64,000 nucleotides of DNA. It comes from Heterodera schachtii (taxonomy: Eukaryota > Nematoda > Chromadorea > Rhabditida > Heteroderidae). The stretch is taken from the NCBI GenBank assembly GCA_023374025.1, contig SIJG01000042.1:372001-436000 (forward strand), read 5' to 3'. The position numbers were made by a program, and so were the translations under genes. Positions within the stretch are counted from its first letter, which is position 1, and every line of letters starts with the position of its first letter. Shown here piece by piece: positions 50,226 through 62,600 of this stretch. The notes under the pieces are model-generated. The model ran no database searches, had not been told where the DNA came from, and was given only the letters and a program-made list of their open reading frames with translations.

Positions 50226-51734
50226 AGAAATTGCAAAAATAAATAAATAAATAAAGATTTAATAAAATCAAGAAGCACAAAAAGAATGATGCAAAAGATA
50301 TTTTGTCCAAAAAGTAACGAGAGGAATCAAAGGGAGGCGGAAGAAAGCCCTTTGTTTTTGGTCGTCTCATTTTTATGAGAATGACGTGGGGAGAATGAAA
50401 ATGAGGAGGATGAGTGGCGATGGTTAGAGAAGCAAATAAACGAAGATGGAAGAAAGGCAAAAAAAGGCGGAGGGAATGAAGAAAAATTTAAATTTATTAA
50501 TTGACAGGGGATTTTGGAAATATTATTAACATAAGAAAATCTTTCAAACATTTAATTTTCATTCCGTAGAGGGCAAACCCTTCCTCCTTCCCCCCGCCCC
50601 CCCCCCCCCGCCGGGTAATAATGGCCTTTTCGGCGTTTGATGAATCATCGATTCCAAAACTCCTCACGTCCATTATTTCTCCTTCATCCATTCATTGTCA
50701 GCTTCCATATATCAGTTTTACTTGATCATTTGTCAGCACACATAAGTCAATGACAAACAGTCGATTTGCCCTTTATTATCTCAAATAAATGCATTTTATT
50801 CCTTTCCAAATTTATGGGAAACATTTAGCAAATTGTCAAAAACGGCTGGCGCAAAAAGCGAACGATGGTAAAGGGACAATTTGAAGATAAAATTAAAGAA
50901 ATGAAATTAATTGAACAGAGGGATTGAAGTGGGACTAAAATGAGCGACGCCGTAGTAATAAAATCCTTTCGAGTGGGAGAGACGGACCGACGAATAAAAA
51001 GCGGACTACGAAAGGGGGGGGGGGACATTTGGCCGAATTTAAAAAGCGCAACAAAATTAGCCACGCGGAATGGAAACACTCATTTGTTAGGGATTTTTTA
51101 GCTCTGAACCAATTGATTGTTAAATGCACCAAAAAGTTCGCTTTTTTGACAATGAATGGTTTACTTTTTTCTCTATTAACATTTGTTTTTCAACAAAAGT
51201 CTCCGTGGGAACGAAAACGAAAAAAAAGGTTATTATGAGGCGGTAGGGGTCAACTCCATCTTATTGTTAGTATAATAATGGGCCAATAAGTCAAAATTAA
51301 CATTCTACAGATCGGAACTACCGGGACCGGGCCCCGATCTTAGATAATTGACCGGGCCCGGGCAATCCGGTTCAAAAAAGCCCGTTTATAACCGGGCCGG
51401 TCCAAAATTTTGGACAAGTCGCCAGACGGGCCCGGTTTATTAGGGACAATGATTTAACATTAGGGTTTCCATTTTTTGTAAGAAAGGGAATTTATGATTT
51501 AGATATAATTAAAGTTCGTAGGTGTTTTTTTTCAAATTCAGGGCAAACAGAGTAATGAATTTTGACCCAAATTTTGGGCTAATGTTTCATTTCCCGGGTT
51601 CTTCTCAACAATAGCTGATTTTAATTGCCTTGCACCGATCGCAGCGTTTATGTTTATTTTTCGGCATTTTCTTCGCTGAAATTCGATTTTTGCCTTAAAA
51701 ATGATAAAAAAAAAAATCAAATATTGGGCGAACT
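50226..51734. other. Intergenic, with a GC-rich repeat remnant
   Basis: No supported exon. At about 51308-51435 there are several CCGGGCCCGG-like words (GACCGGGCCC, ACCGGGCCGG, ACGGGCCCGG) that look like a decayed transposon. A short similar stretch with TCCGGGTCCG occurs in katanin near 4320. Confidence 0.45.
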
Positions 51735-52114
51735 TTGGGGCAAAAGCGAGTTCGATCAAAAGAGTTGATTTTTACCGGGGGCATTAATGTGAAAATGGCA
51801 TTAATAGTTGGGTCGGCTTTTGTTATGTTCCGTAACAGTGCTTCTTCTGTTCGACTTGGCCTTCTCTTTTCCCCTTTATTGATTTGTCTCTTAATTGCCA
51901 AATCTTCCCGTGTCTGAACGGAATTGTCAATTCGTTGGGTGAAGCAATTGGTCCGATTATTGTCAATCAAAAGTTGGCTCATTGATTTGCAAAAGTTGGT
52001 TGGCAAAAGGGCGGCCAGAAAAGAAACAAAAAATAATTGGATAGAGAAGAACTCGGCGAAAGGCAAATAATGAGAGAGCAGTTGGCCCGGGCTGTGAGGC
52101 GATGGCCCGGGCAT
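51695..52114 (-). CDS. Weak candidate: small secreted-type protein
   Basis: From an ATG at 52114 the frame gives a hydrophobic stretch (FFSIQLFFVSFLAALLPTNF) like a signal peptide. It is followed by a hydrophilic region (LLIDNNRTNCFTQRIDNSVQ, then KGEKRRPSRTEEALLRNITK) with dibasic sites. No known family or splice evidence supports it, and the N-terminal region before the hydrophobic stretch is long for a signal peptide. Confidence 0.22.
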   Translation of the reverse strand: MPGPSPHSPGQLLSHYLPFAEFFSIQLFFVSFLAALLPTNFCKSMSQLLIDNNRTNCFTQRIDNSVQTREDLAIKRQINKGEKRRPSRTEEALLRNITKADPTINAIFTLMPPVKINSFDRTRFCPKVRPIFDFFFYHF

Positions 52115-53587
52115 AATTTGCCATTTGTCAGATTGTGTTTCACTATGGCAGAATTCCCCCCCCCCCCGCACGCTTTTCCGTTAAACTGACCAAACAAAAT
52201 GCTAAATTGCGCTTAAACGGGGCGGCGTCGGAATGGACATTTCGGCAGGGGATTACGAGAGGGTCAATGGAGGAGAATGCATCAGCCGAAATATTTTAAA
52301 ATTATCCAAACAGTGCAACTAAGCGGGGATAACGGGTCGCTGGGTAATGAGAGATTGGACGGATCGAAGAACAGAAATATTTGAGGAATAGGGAGAATGG
52401 AGAGAGAGAGAGAGGGATAAGAGAGAATTGGTGTGTTTAGAGAGGGGAGAGAGAGAGAGAGATGAGAAAGAAAAGGTGAAGCCGACGAGACAACAACGCA
52501 CTGCTTTTGTTTAGGATTCGAAAGTTTCAAGGAGTCTGAACAGTTTGATATTGTAACTTTTTATCGGAATTGTAATTGTTTTAAAATTTTTGCAGGCTGT
52601 TAGCCCTTATGCTAATGTTTTTCCACAACAATAAATAAAAACTTGTTCAAATTCATTAAATTCTCATAATTAAAAAGCGCACCTTATCTATGTTTAAAAA
52701 ATGCAAAAGATCACATTTAACTTGAGACAAAATGAATGGAAGTTCCATGGAAAGGGAAAAAGGAGTGGTGGGGATGGGATGGACAGCTGTTCCTATTAAT
52801 GGGTGAAAGGAAAGTGTTGGCGCCAGAGAATGGGGAGGCGTCACTTTGGTGGGTTTGCTTTGAGCGTCTCATAGTTTGTATTTGAATGTGACCCTCTTCA
52901 TAAACTCTGTTCGTTTTGGCATTGCTTCTTCCCGCCAGAACTGGACACTTGCGGTTTAATTAAAAAAAGAAAGAAAAGTAAAGCAAGAATTAAAAAACTC
53001 ATATGTATTGTATATACCGTATTTTCACGATTATGTGCCCGTCTCCAATTATCTCCCCCTTTCTGAGGAGGTTGAAAAATAATATCCAGACATATAATTA
53101 GAGAAAATACGGTATGTATACAGTAGAAGATCGAAAGGTGACGTTAAAAATCTAGCCCGATATGTTTCCACGGCTTTTAGGGGCACATCAGTGACAGTGA
53201 TAGCTATAGAACATCCATTACTGATAATGAAGATAAAAATTTAATTCGAAACTTAAAATAGAAAAGAAAGCTACGGTGCGTTGCATTAATGTAAGACATA
53301 AAAAATTACTCGCCCGGTGTGACTCGAACCCAGGCCGGGAGTGTCGCTTTCAGCTCGATAGGTTCACAGAAGTGGTAAAACCTAACGAAAAATGTGGTGT
53401 CTTTATTGTTGTAATGCATTTACATACATACATATGTACATACATTGCTCTTGCAGTTTAGGCCCCACGTAATTTTATGACAATAAAAAAAAGTCAATCA
53501 TTTGAAATTAGTTTAGATCAGTTTTTAAAATTTCATCCATTTGACATCTATTTTTGAAAATCAGCAGTTTCTTCTTTCTGTTTAATA
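52115..53587. other. Intergenic; contains a short inverted repeat
   Basis: TACCGTATTTTC near 53017 is mirrored by GAAAATACGGTA near 53103, enclosing about 75 bp; this is MITE-sized. At 53318-53340 the complement contains GGTTCGAGTC, a tRNA B-box-like word without a tRNA fold. No gene seen. Confidence 0.45.
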
Positions 53588-54650
53588 ATGAAAAGCGAAA
53601 GAAAAGGTGGCCTCGTTCCATCGTTGTCGTCCAAGCGCCAACAGCAAAGTGTCCCCAGCCATTCGGTTCCATCCACGGAGCCTTCGCCTTTAGCTTCTCC
53701 GTCGTTATTTTTGGCATCGCAAAATGTCGGAGACAAGGGACATCAACCGCCACAAAAGCACGTCTACAGCGAATTAGCCTTGCGCAACAATTACCAAGTA
53801 AACCATGCTAATGGGTTTTTAAAATTCTTTCGACCCTTAATTTTGACATTTGCGGTTTTTAGAACCAGAAAATTTTGGCATTTATTTTCTTTTGTAAACA
53901 TAAATCGTTTATGGGAAATAAAATACGGTGATCACGATTTTGCGGAACCTTTGAGCCCGAATTGAACACTTATAAATGCGAATAAAGTGGTAAAAAAACT
54001 CGTCCTTTAAATATTTTCTTCAAGGGAATCATTCACATGAGTTTATGTTTCAAATCGCCTTTTTGTTCCCTTAAAATGGATTTTAAAATTTTTAATTAAA
54101 ATATTTTTTGATTTAAAAATGAGTTACACTATCGTAGCGTTCTCTGGACCCAAATCCAATTGGATGAGCTAACACTTGAAAATCTAAATCTGGCAGATGT
54201 TGGAACAGAGCAGGACGTGTCAAGCGGCTGTCAGCGGAATCGCCAGTGGCATTTTGGGGCTGACCGGCACTTTGGGCTTTCTGTTCTATTTCCTTTGTGT
54301 TTTCTTACAGGTTTGTTTTTTAGAACCTATCTTTATATTTCAACAAAAATATTATGATTTTCGTCCTTTTATCTGTAAAACCGCCAACCATGAACATAAT
54401 ATTGTTCAAATAATACCAAAATTATTATTTCTACTGCAAATTCATAAATTTTCCCATTAATTAATAATCATTAATTGTTTCTTAAATGTGTTCCTTTTCC
54501 AAGGCTTTTGTCTGGCACTACAAGACGGGCTTTCGATGGAATGCGTTTTTCACGAGTCGTTCGCTTTTCCTCACCCATTCGGTCGTTAGTGGCCTTTTCA
54601 CTTATGTCCTCTTTTGGGTGTTTGTCTACGGACTTGTCCACGTTTATTAG
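53588..54650 (+). CDS. EMC6: ER membrane protein complex subunit 6
   Basis: EMC6 is a core subunit of the EMC insertase that places membrane proteins in the endoplasmic reticulum. Exons 53588-53797, 54197-54310 and 54504-54650 join in phase 0. After a Ser/Pro-rich N-terminal extension of about 50 residues the protein reads [56 protein letters not shown] and [20 protein letters not shown], then TAG. The last motif is almost identical to the vertebrate protein. Two to three membrane helices are evident. The extension is longer than the usual EMC6 start, so a start at an internal Met cannot be excluded. GCC1 follows after 143 bp. Confidence 0.92.
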
Positions 54651-54793
54651 CTGTTTTGTACCAACAGTATTTAATTTTCTTTATTCGATAAAAATGTTTC
54701 GGTGTTTTTGATTTCCCAAAGGAATAATTTATTCATTAATTATTATCTATCTTTTATTTGTTAATGGATGCTAATTACTTTTTTTAACAAGGA

Positions 54794-57700
54794 ATGGAAT
54801 GTTCTAATTGCTCTCTTTTGAGAAGAGATTTTGAGGAGCAAAAGATACAAATTGTCCGATATGAGGCGAAGATCAAAGGTAAGTAATGGTTAATGAACGT
54901 AGCCAAATGCCGTGGACATTCCCTCAGATTTGGTAAATGCCTACAAAAGTCTAACGACTGAGAAGCAATCGTTGGAAGTTGCGCTGAGTTTACTTTCTGC
55001 TGCTGGAGAGGATAATTCCGAAAAGAGCGAATTGGGGAAATCGAATGGCGAAGAGACGGGAGAAATTGCGCAAGGGACGGAGAAACGGGAAGGGGACGAG
55101 GTGAAATTGGGGAGGAGGGGGAATGGACCATCCAATCGGAGGGAGTTAAAGTGGGCCAAGTCTATGGCCATTTAAGACATTGTTTTGCGTTTTTAAAATC
55201 ACATTTGATAGTTGTCCGTTGCCGAGCAAATAGAAGCACTAAAGCAGGCGATTTCCACGCTGACATTGGTTAATAAACGTAAGGAGATGGAGTTCAAAAA
55301 GGACAGGCGGTCTCTTTTGGTGCGTCCGACGGACTGCCGACCATTGGGTTTTTATCCGCGCTTTTAGGAAACAAGAGACGAATTTCAAAACCGATGCAGC
55401 GATTTGGAGCAGCAACTCAAATTGCTGAAGCAGCAGAACAGAAGCCAACATACGGTACTCACCTGGGATGCCATCACCGATTTCCGATGCCATCCATTTC
55501 CAAAAATATCACCAAAAGTTACTGTTTTAGAGGCAAAAACACTAAGAACGAACTCAAACTCATAAAATCCTCTTTTGATTATTTTATTTTAATTTAAAAT
55601 GTTGAAGAAAATGAGGCAAGAATTTGAGCTTGTGAATTTAGGAAAATTACTCTAAAGAGATTTTCTCCGGGTGCAGTCAATTTCTTCCTTTTATTCTTTT
55701 GATTTTCAACAGAAGCAACTCCGCGCGGATTTGGCCGATTCGAAAGAGGCATTTGAAAAAGCAATGACAGAACACGGAATGGTATTGGCCGAACTTCAGC
55801 AGCAGTACACGAAGGAGAAGAAACACGGCGAACTGTTGGAAAAACAGGCAAAAACGAAATGGGAAAGGAAAAAGCGAATTTGGACAATTTAAGGTCACCG
55901 AAATGAGTCAAAGGTTGGCAGAAAAGGACGCGCAGATAAAGCAGACGGAGGGGCGACTGAAGCAAATTGGCAATTTGGAGAAGGAAACGGAAATGCTGCG
56001 CAAAAAGGCGCAACTGACTCCGACAGTCCGAGTGATAAAAGACGAATTGGCCAATGTGAAGGTAAGACGAGCGCAATTTCCAACTCTTTGTCTCAATTAG
56101 TCGTCATCGGACAAAGAACTCAATGTGTGCCGAAGCAGAAATGCCATCCAACAAGCACAATTGCGGGAGAAGGAATGCCGAATCGGACAGTTGGAGCAGA
56201 AAGTTCGCGAACTCAGCGAAAGGTGCGCAGAGGCGGAGAGGAGAAGCATCGAATTGGAAGCCAAAATGGCGGATAAAACGGAACAGACAAAGACGGGACA
56301 AAGTGAGGCCATCGTCGAAAATGTGACCGTTGCGAAACGATTCCGAGCCTTTGACCGAGAATTGTTGCAACAAAAGTCCGATGTCGACCCCATCGGTACT
56401 CTTCACTTTCCGTCCGAAGTTTTCTTTTTCTTTTAGCTGTGCTTTGCTCGGAACCGTTTTCACTTGACCTTCAAAAGTCCGACAACGGCGAAGGGAATTC
56501 CGACCCTTCGGAGTGTCCGAGGGAATTCTCGCCGTCCACCCCTGTGCCTTCCTTCTGCTCAAAGTCTGAATCCTCCGTCAGTTTAAACATTCTCCAAAAT
56601 GCTGACACCGATTGTGAAATCCCTCACATAATGGCGAACGAAGGAAATCTCTGTGATTTTTGTGTGACTTCACGCAAAGAATTGGATTACTTCAAATCTC
56701 TGCTTGGACATTTACAACGCAAATTGGCAACTTTGGAAGAGAGTCACGAGCGTACGAAGAAACAGCACGACGGCGTAAGTGAAAAGGAGGGGGGGGGGGG
56801 TGAAATAAAATAATATGGGGGGAGGGGGAATTGGTGGACGAAGTCCAAACAAATTTCAGGCAGCTGATTTGCTAAGGCAACGCATCGTCGAATTGGAGAA
56901 CAGCAAACAGCGGTCATTCGTCCAACTTACGGCCGAGTCACGACAGAGAGGCGAGTTGACCATTTTGGGTTCATTTTGTAATTTTGAATTACAAAACTCA
57001 GTAATCGAATTGGAAGACGAATTGGCAAAACAAAGGACACGAATTGCAGAAGTGATAGCGGAAAAGGACAGAGAAATTGAACTGACAAAGTTAGTGCAGC
57101 CCACTCCATATCAAAATGTCATTTTGACACCAATTTTAAGCTGTTCACTCTCCCCCTTTACCCCCGCTAATTAATGAAAGTAAAAAAATTTGGCATTTTC
57201 AAATCCTTGGGTTTATGCTCATTGGCTGATGGTCTTTCTGCACTCCTTTTAGGAAATTAGTCACTTCCTCCGGTCACTTTGGTGCCTCCGATTGTGAGTC
57301 CGTCCCCGCCCTTCCCATGGATCCTCAGCCTAACGGCGCTTCGGTGTCGGCTTCCGCCCGGATGAAATGGAATCAAACGAGAGCTACCCATTCGAAAAAT
57401 CATACAAGTGTGGCGAATTCGATTGATGAACTCAACACCGGCCAAGACTGTGCCGACGGAGGGCGCGAAAGGCGTTCATCGGTCGGTGAAAATGGTAATG
57501 ACGGAACGACGCCTCCCCAAACAGACTTTTCCGGTTCGTTGGGCACTCTTTTTGTTTTTGGTTGACTTTGCTTCTCCTTCAGCTTCTTTCCGTTCCGTTT
57601 ATGCCCGTCGTTTGAGCCATTCGTCGGTTTTTTCCGGTGTAAATTCGACTCCAACGACAGAAAAGGCACCGATAGTTGCGGGGACGGCAGCGCGTAATAT

Positions 57701-58234
57701 TTTTTATGAGCAGGAGCTGAGCAAAAGGGAGCAAGAGATTGGAGAACTAAGGTGGGCCGGGGAAAGGGTGGAAAAGGCGGGGGGGGGAGGAGGGGCGAAG
57801 AGTGGCCGAAAAAGACGAAAACGCAGGAATGTGATCCGACTGCTTGAACTCAAAGTGCGCGACATTGAGCAGGCAATGCTGATGAAGGACGTCCAGTACC
57901 TGCAAATAATAGAGACATTGAAAGAGGAAATTCGTGTGTTGGAAGGTGACTTTTTGGGTCTGACAAATGGCAGTTAATGGTCAGTCACTTTAGGACGACT
58001 TTCGTTGGCCAGCAGTCAAACGAATATGGCCTATCTGCGAAATATTTTTGTACAATTCGTTGGACAAGGGTCCATCAGCGGGCGACGGCACATTCTCAAG
58101 GCAATTGGTCCGTGTCCGAGGGAAATTAACGCATGCGATTTTGAATTAAATAACTGACAGGATTCCCGATTTCAGGTGCCGTTTTACAATTAACGCCGGC
58201 CGAAATGCGCCGCGTCGACCGATGGGCGTATTAA
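54794..58234 (+). CDS. GCC1: GRIP and coiled-coil golgin, GCC1 (GCC88) homologue
   Basis: A trans-Golgi tethering golgin recruited by ARL1. The N-terminus (MECSNCSLLRRDFEEQKIQI, then RYEAKIKDLVNAYKSLTTEK) matches the GCC88 segment YQARLKDVVRAYKSL. Long coiled coils follow across many exons (for example EAFEKAMTEHGMVLAELQQQ and AELEDELAKQRTRIAEVIAE-like). A late exon reads NIFYEQELSKREQEIGELR, matching the region just before GRIP. The C-terminal GRIP domain reads MAYLRNIFVQFVGQGS, RRHILKAIGAVLQLTPAEM and RVDRWAY, and stops at 58232-58234. About fifteen exons are present. The ATG lies two bases after an acceptor-like TTTTTTTAACAAG. Some middle exon ends are approximate. Confidence 0.83.
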
Positions 58235-58437
58235 AAGAAAGTGCGCGACGGAAAACAAAAGAAAAGGCCAAAACATTCCCATTGTGATTGTTTTGTGGAC
58301 TAATTATAACTAAAACTGTGATTTTGCCTTCTGATAATTCAATTCTTTACTTAAATTGAAATTGCATTGGTTAATTCAACCCTTTATCAGTTTCTTTTTT
58401 TTCCGTTTTTTATTATTTTTTTCCTTTGGATTTCGCA

Positions 58438-59157
58438 ATGAGTGCCGCTGCGACCCAACGTCTTCAAGCGAAGCGGCAAACTTTGGACGAGGCTTATGCT
58501 CCCCCAGCCAATTTTTTGGAGATCGAAGTGGTCAATCCCGTAAGCAGTGCTTAGTTTGGCCCGTTGTGACCTTTTTCAGCAGATCACTCACGGGGTCGGG
58601 AAGAACCGATACACGGACTACGAAGTTCGGCTGAGGACCAACTTGCCGGTGTTCAAACACAAAGTGAGTCGTTTTGACATTGGTCGGCTCTGTTTAAATT
58701 GGAGTGTTTGTCTCCCTTCTCAAAAGGAGTCGAGCGTCCGTCGCCGTTACTCGGACTTCGAATGGCTGAGGAATGAGTTGGAGCGAGACAGCAAAGTTTT
58801 TTGTTTTCATTTTCGTTTCATTTCTGTTTTGTCAGATAATTGTGCCGCCTCTTCCTGGAAAAGCCTTCAAGCGCCAATTGCCTTTCCGTTCGGACGACGG
58901 CATTTTCGAGGAGGGCTTCATCGAAGAACGCCGCAAGGGGCTGGAACAGTTTCTGAACAAAGTTGCCGGGTCAGTACCATTGAAATGCTCTTAAAAGCAA
59001 TACTTTTCTTTTTAGACATCCGTTGGCTCAAAATGAAAAATCGCTTCATATCTTTTTGCAAATGAACGAGCTTGACAAGTGTGTTTTACTGGTTTTATTA
59101 GTCAGTCTTTTTCCATTCGACAGGAATTACGTCCCGGGACGCATTCGTACGGCCTGA
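58438..59157 (+). CDS. SNX3: Sorting nexin 3
   Basis: SNX3 binds PI3P on early endosomes and works with retromer in recycling (for example of Wntless). The exons read LDEAYAPPANFLEIEVVNP, ITHGVGKNRYTDYEVRLRTN, ESSVRRRYSDFEWLRNELER, IIVPPLPGKAFKRQLPFRSD, EEGFIEERRKGLEQFLNKVA, GHPLAQNEKSLHIFLQMNE and NYVPGRIRTA, then TGA. The PX domain is complete, with the phosphoinositide-binding RRYSDF motif. Length is about 160 residues, as usual. It sits 203 bp after GCC1 on the same strand and converges on Dicer. Confidence 0.95.
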
Positions 59158-59618
59158 CCAACTGACAAACTCTGCGAATTTGCCGTTTGCCCATTCTCGA
59201 CCGATTATTGTCATCGGTTTTTCCTTCGTCTTTTTTTGTTGGCTCCTCGCCCTCATATTATTATTTTATTGACTTATCTCCAACGTCACTTTCTGAACAT
59301 TACTTACGTCCCCCCTTTGCCAAGTTAAAGAAAGACATCAATCTAATTATAATATTATCGAATCCTATACTTCATTTATACGGAATATGAACAGTGATTG
59401 TAAGCATAAACCATATCTGGTGTACACAGAATATTTTATTTGAATAAAGCAAAAGGCAATAAAAGCCATTCTACAATTTTCGAAGAATCCTAGGGGATTG
59501 AAAGAAATTTTCTCTAAAAAATTATTAAGCGCAACCATCAGAAAGAACACAAAATACCAATGTGGTACGAATTCTTTCATATATTATCGTTAATTAATAA
59601 ATTACAAATTCTGAAAAG
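59158..59618. other. Intergenic between convergent SNX3 and Dicer
   Basis: Holds both 3' UTRs; AATAAA-like words occur near 59444. The block around 59480-59530 (CCTAGGGGATTGAAAG, TTTTCTCTAAAAAATT) faintly resembles the core of MITE family B. No gene. Confidence 0.4.
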
Positions 59619-62600
59619 CTAAATTGTGCTTGGAACATTCTTATCAGCTTCTTTCTTGGTTTTTTCCGCGTCCAACTTGCGCAAGTGTTGAAGCGCTCTC
59701 TTTGCTGCTGTGCATTTGGCGATGCGATAGCCCCTGCCCATTCCCGTGAATTGCAAATTGTCATTGACCGTAACCTGGAAATTTAAAGCGTTGTGCCCAG
59801 ACTATTGTAGAGAACAGCCCGTTTAAACAGTTTTTGTCCTTACCGTCACTCGAACTTTGCCCGTCTCCAATTTCCTTTCCAATTTTCTGAAATCAAAGGA
59901 CAATTAATTGTAGATTGCTATGTGCGCTTACGCAAATTTGGCTTTGCAATTTTTGCGCTCGAAGAGCTCCCTGACGGGCGACTGGGGCGGGTTGGTACAG
60001 CACTTTTCTATTACTTCGTGCATCAGTCCGTAAAAGACCCTCCACACAATGTCCAAGTCCATGCCACAGTCCAAGTAAACGGCGCCCGCGACTGATTCAA
60101 AAATGTCACCCATTGCCTTTGGAACTTCGACGTCTTCCTCATGCCCTTCATCAATCTCATCCTCTGTGACCATAAATATCTGAATGTGAATAAATAGTGA
60201 ATTTTTGTTTGTTTAATATCTAATGAAAATGGGAAGACCTCATCATCAAAATTGGCACAGTGCAGAAAATCCTTCTGCTTGCAGAAATTGACAAATTTCT
60301 CGATCATTTGGAAAAGTGGCGGACAAAGCATAATAAAATGCTTGATAATAACAAATTAGATGACTTATAAACCAATTCAAAAGAACACACTTTGTGAAAG
60401 TTGTACTTAACAGCAAGCGACGCAAAAATGGTATTGTTGACAAGTGCCGACCGAAGGTCCGTCAATACGCCCGGGGAGTACTGCTTACGATGTTCAAACA
60501 GAAAGCGAGTTATCATATAATCAAGAATGGCATCTCCGAGAAATTCCAATCTCTGGAAAGTGACAACTTACGGTGAATTGTGTCAGCTTTGGAAAATGCC
60601 ATTGCCGACCTGGTAACAGCCGGTCACACGATTGTTGAAGTAGGAAGCGTGGGTGAATGCCTGGACCAAATAGGCCTTAACGGAGCCAAAAATTAGATGT
60701 ACTTGGAGTGGTGCACCCAAAATGTCGTCGGTTTTTCTTTCCCAACAAATAACGATATATTTTGATAACTTAATTGTTGTTCTTATTCTTTAATTTCTTA
60801 AAGTACAAAAATACTCAGAAAAAGTCAGTTTAATTTTTGTTTTTCTTTTTTTCCTAAACGAAAATTTTTCTGATTTATAAAAAATAGAATCTGCCAAACG
60901 CTTAAAAATAATAATTACTAGTATTAAATTGATTCAAAATTATGGCCAAAAACCGCCGACGTTTTCTGTGGCGATTTCTTTGATTTTCATTCTGATAAAT
61001 TACTTTGTTGGCAAATTTGTATCCAATTGTATTTTCGACTGTGGCAAAGTCGAATTTATTGTAAAGCAAAAATAATGATTTTAAAGAGTGATCATCAAGC
61101 GAACTGCGAAGGCAAGGCTTTTGCGTCAAAACCTAAATTTGATTTGGAGTTAAACGAAAACTCGGATGAATAATTCGTGTAACTCACGCGAATTCCCAAC
61201 CAATTCATAAACTTGAGAGCAGCGTCTTGGCCGAGTTGAATCAAATGCGCACCAATGAGTGCCTCCACCGCATCGGCGATGGATTTGTCGCTTATCCATT
61301 GCTGGGTGAGCATATTGTAGGGCAGCGGTGGCAAGTCGAGATCAATTTTTTGTTTGGTTTGCTGAAATATTCCAAAGAATATGTTCCGTTATGGGTTATA
61401 ATTTTTTTTGAAAATTAACAATAGTAAGCAATGCCTGTGGGAAAGTGATGGTTTCAATGCCATTTTCGCATTTGTAGTGCTGTCGCTCGTCGTCCAATGC
61501 GCCCCACCCAGTTGATTCCGCCTATACAAAAATTATATTCAAATTAAAAATTTCCGTGTGGGACCACCTTTTTTTCCCCAGAAGGAGTGTTTTGGCTCAT
61601 CCCAATTTCTTTGCCGCTCTCCTCCTCCAAATCTGTTTGATCCAATGGATTTACAGCGTAAAACTCAGAAGTTGAAGCATAACAAGGCGGAAGCCAATTG
61701 ACATGCGGGTCAAATTTGGCTGTTTCCATCAGAAAGGGAATGTTACGCTGACGTCCAAGACAAAAAAGTCGAGAATTTGACACCTCAAGAAAGGAAAAAC
61801 AATTAGTAACAACAATACTTAAAGGAATCAGCAGATTTTTAATTTAAATATGTTCAAACGAACTATTTCACGATAATAGTCACTCGAAAAAACCACTTGC
61901 TCAATATAAATTCCAATTATTATAAAATGAAAAAGGACCTCCTTCGATCGTGCAAAACTCAATTTGCCCTCGTGTTGGTCCACGTGAGTGTGAAATAAAT
62001 CTAAAAAGAAGAAATCCATCGGTTAGTAAAGACCTCGAAAATACAATCAGTAACAGCCATCTTCAGAAAAGAATCACCAATCTGACAATGAGTAAATTAA
62101 ATGGGGTGGACAGAAGAGCAGTCGACCACTGACCGTCTCAAGTCTCTCCAAATTAATTCCATCCGAAGCACTGGAAGTTGTGAGTGCTTGAAGTAAAAGA
62201 ACCGGAGAAACGCCATAGGGATGGACGGAGAGTTTGTTGTGCATGAAGGAAAAGTGCAGCAAATTGGAAATGTCGGGAGCAGAGACTTCTAAATCCTAAA
62301 AAAAACATAATTTGTAATTCGAGACAAAGCCAAAGGAAAAAAACACCTGATTATGCAAGGAGAAACCAACAAAATCGGGAGAATCGGGCCGTTTTGTATT
62401 TGCATCAGCTTAAATGTTGTAAGTAAATCCATCTTTCATTTTTACATACCAATTCTGTCGAATTCTTCAGAGTTTATCTGCTCATCATCCCAATTCTCCC
62501 AGTAAAAAAATTCCTCGCCCACAAAATCTTCTTCGAACTGTCTGTCCAACGCTTCCATTGTGTACATCGTATCAAGACAGAACTAGACAAAAGAAATATT

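Noticed and set aside
48895..50460. 521-, 430- and 389-codon frames over the polypurine minisatellite
   Set aside because: Frames are open on both strands in several registers because purine-only DNA lacks stop codons in most registers; no gene structure.
53305..53375. Possible tRNA on the minus strand (GGTTCGAGTC B-box word)
   Set aside because: The expected T-stem bases do not pair, and no acceptor stem or anticodon arm can be drawn. A similar word at 27711-27730 also fails. They may be SINE-like remnants.
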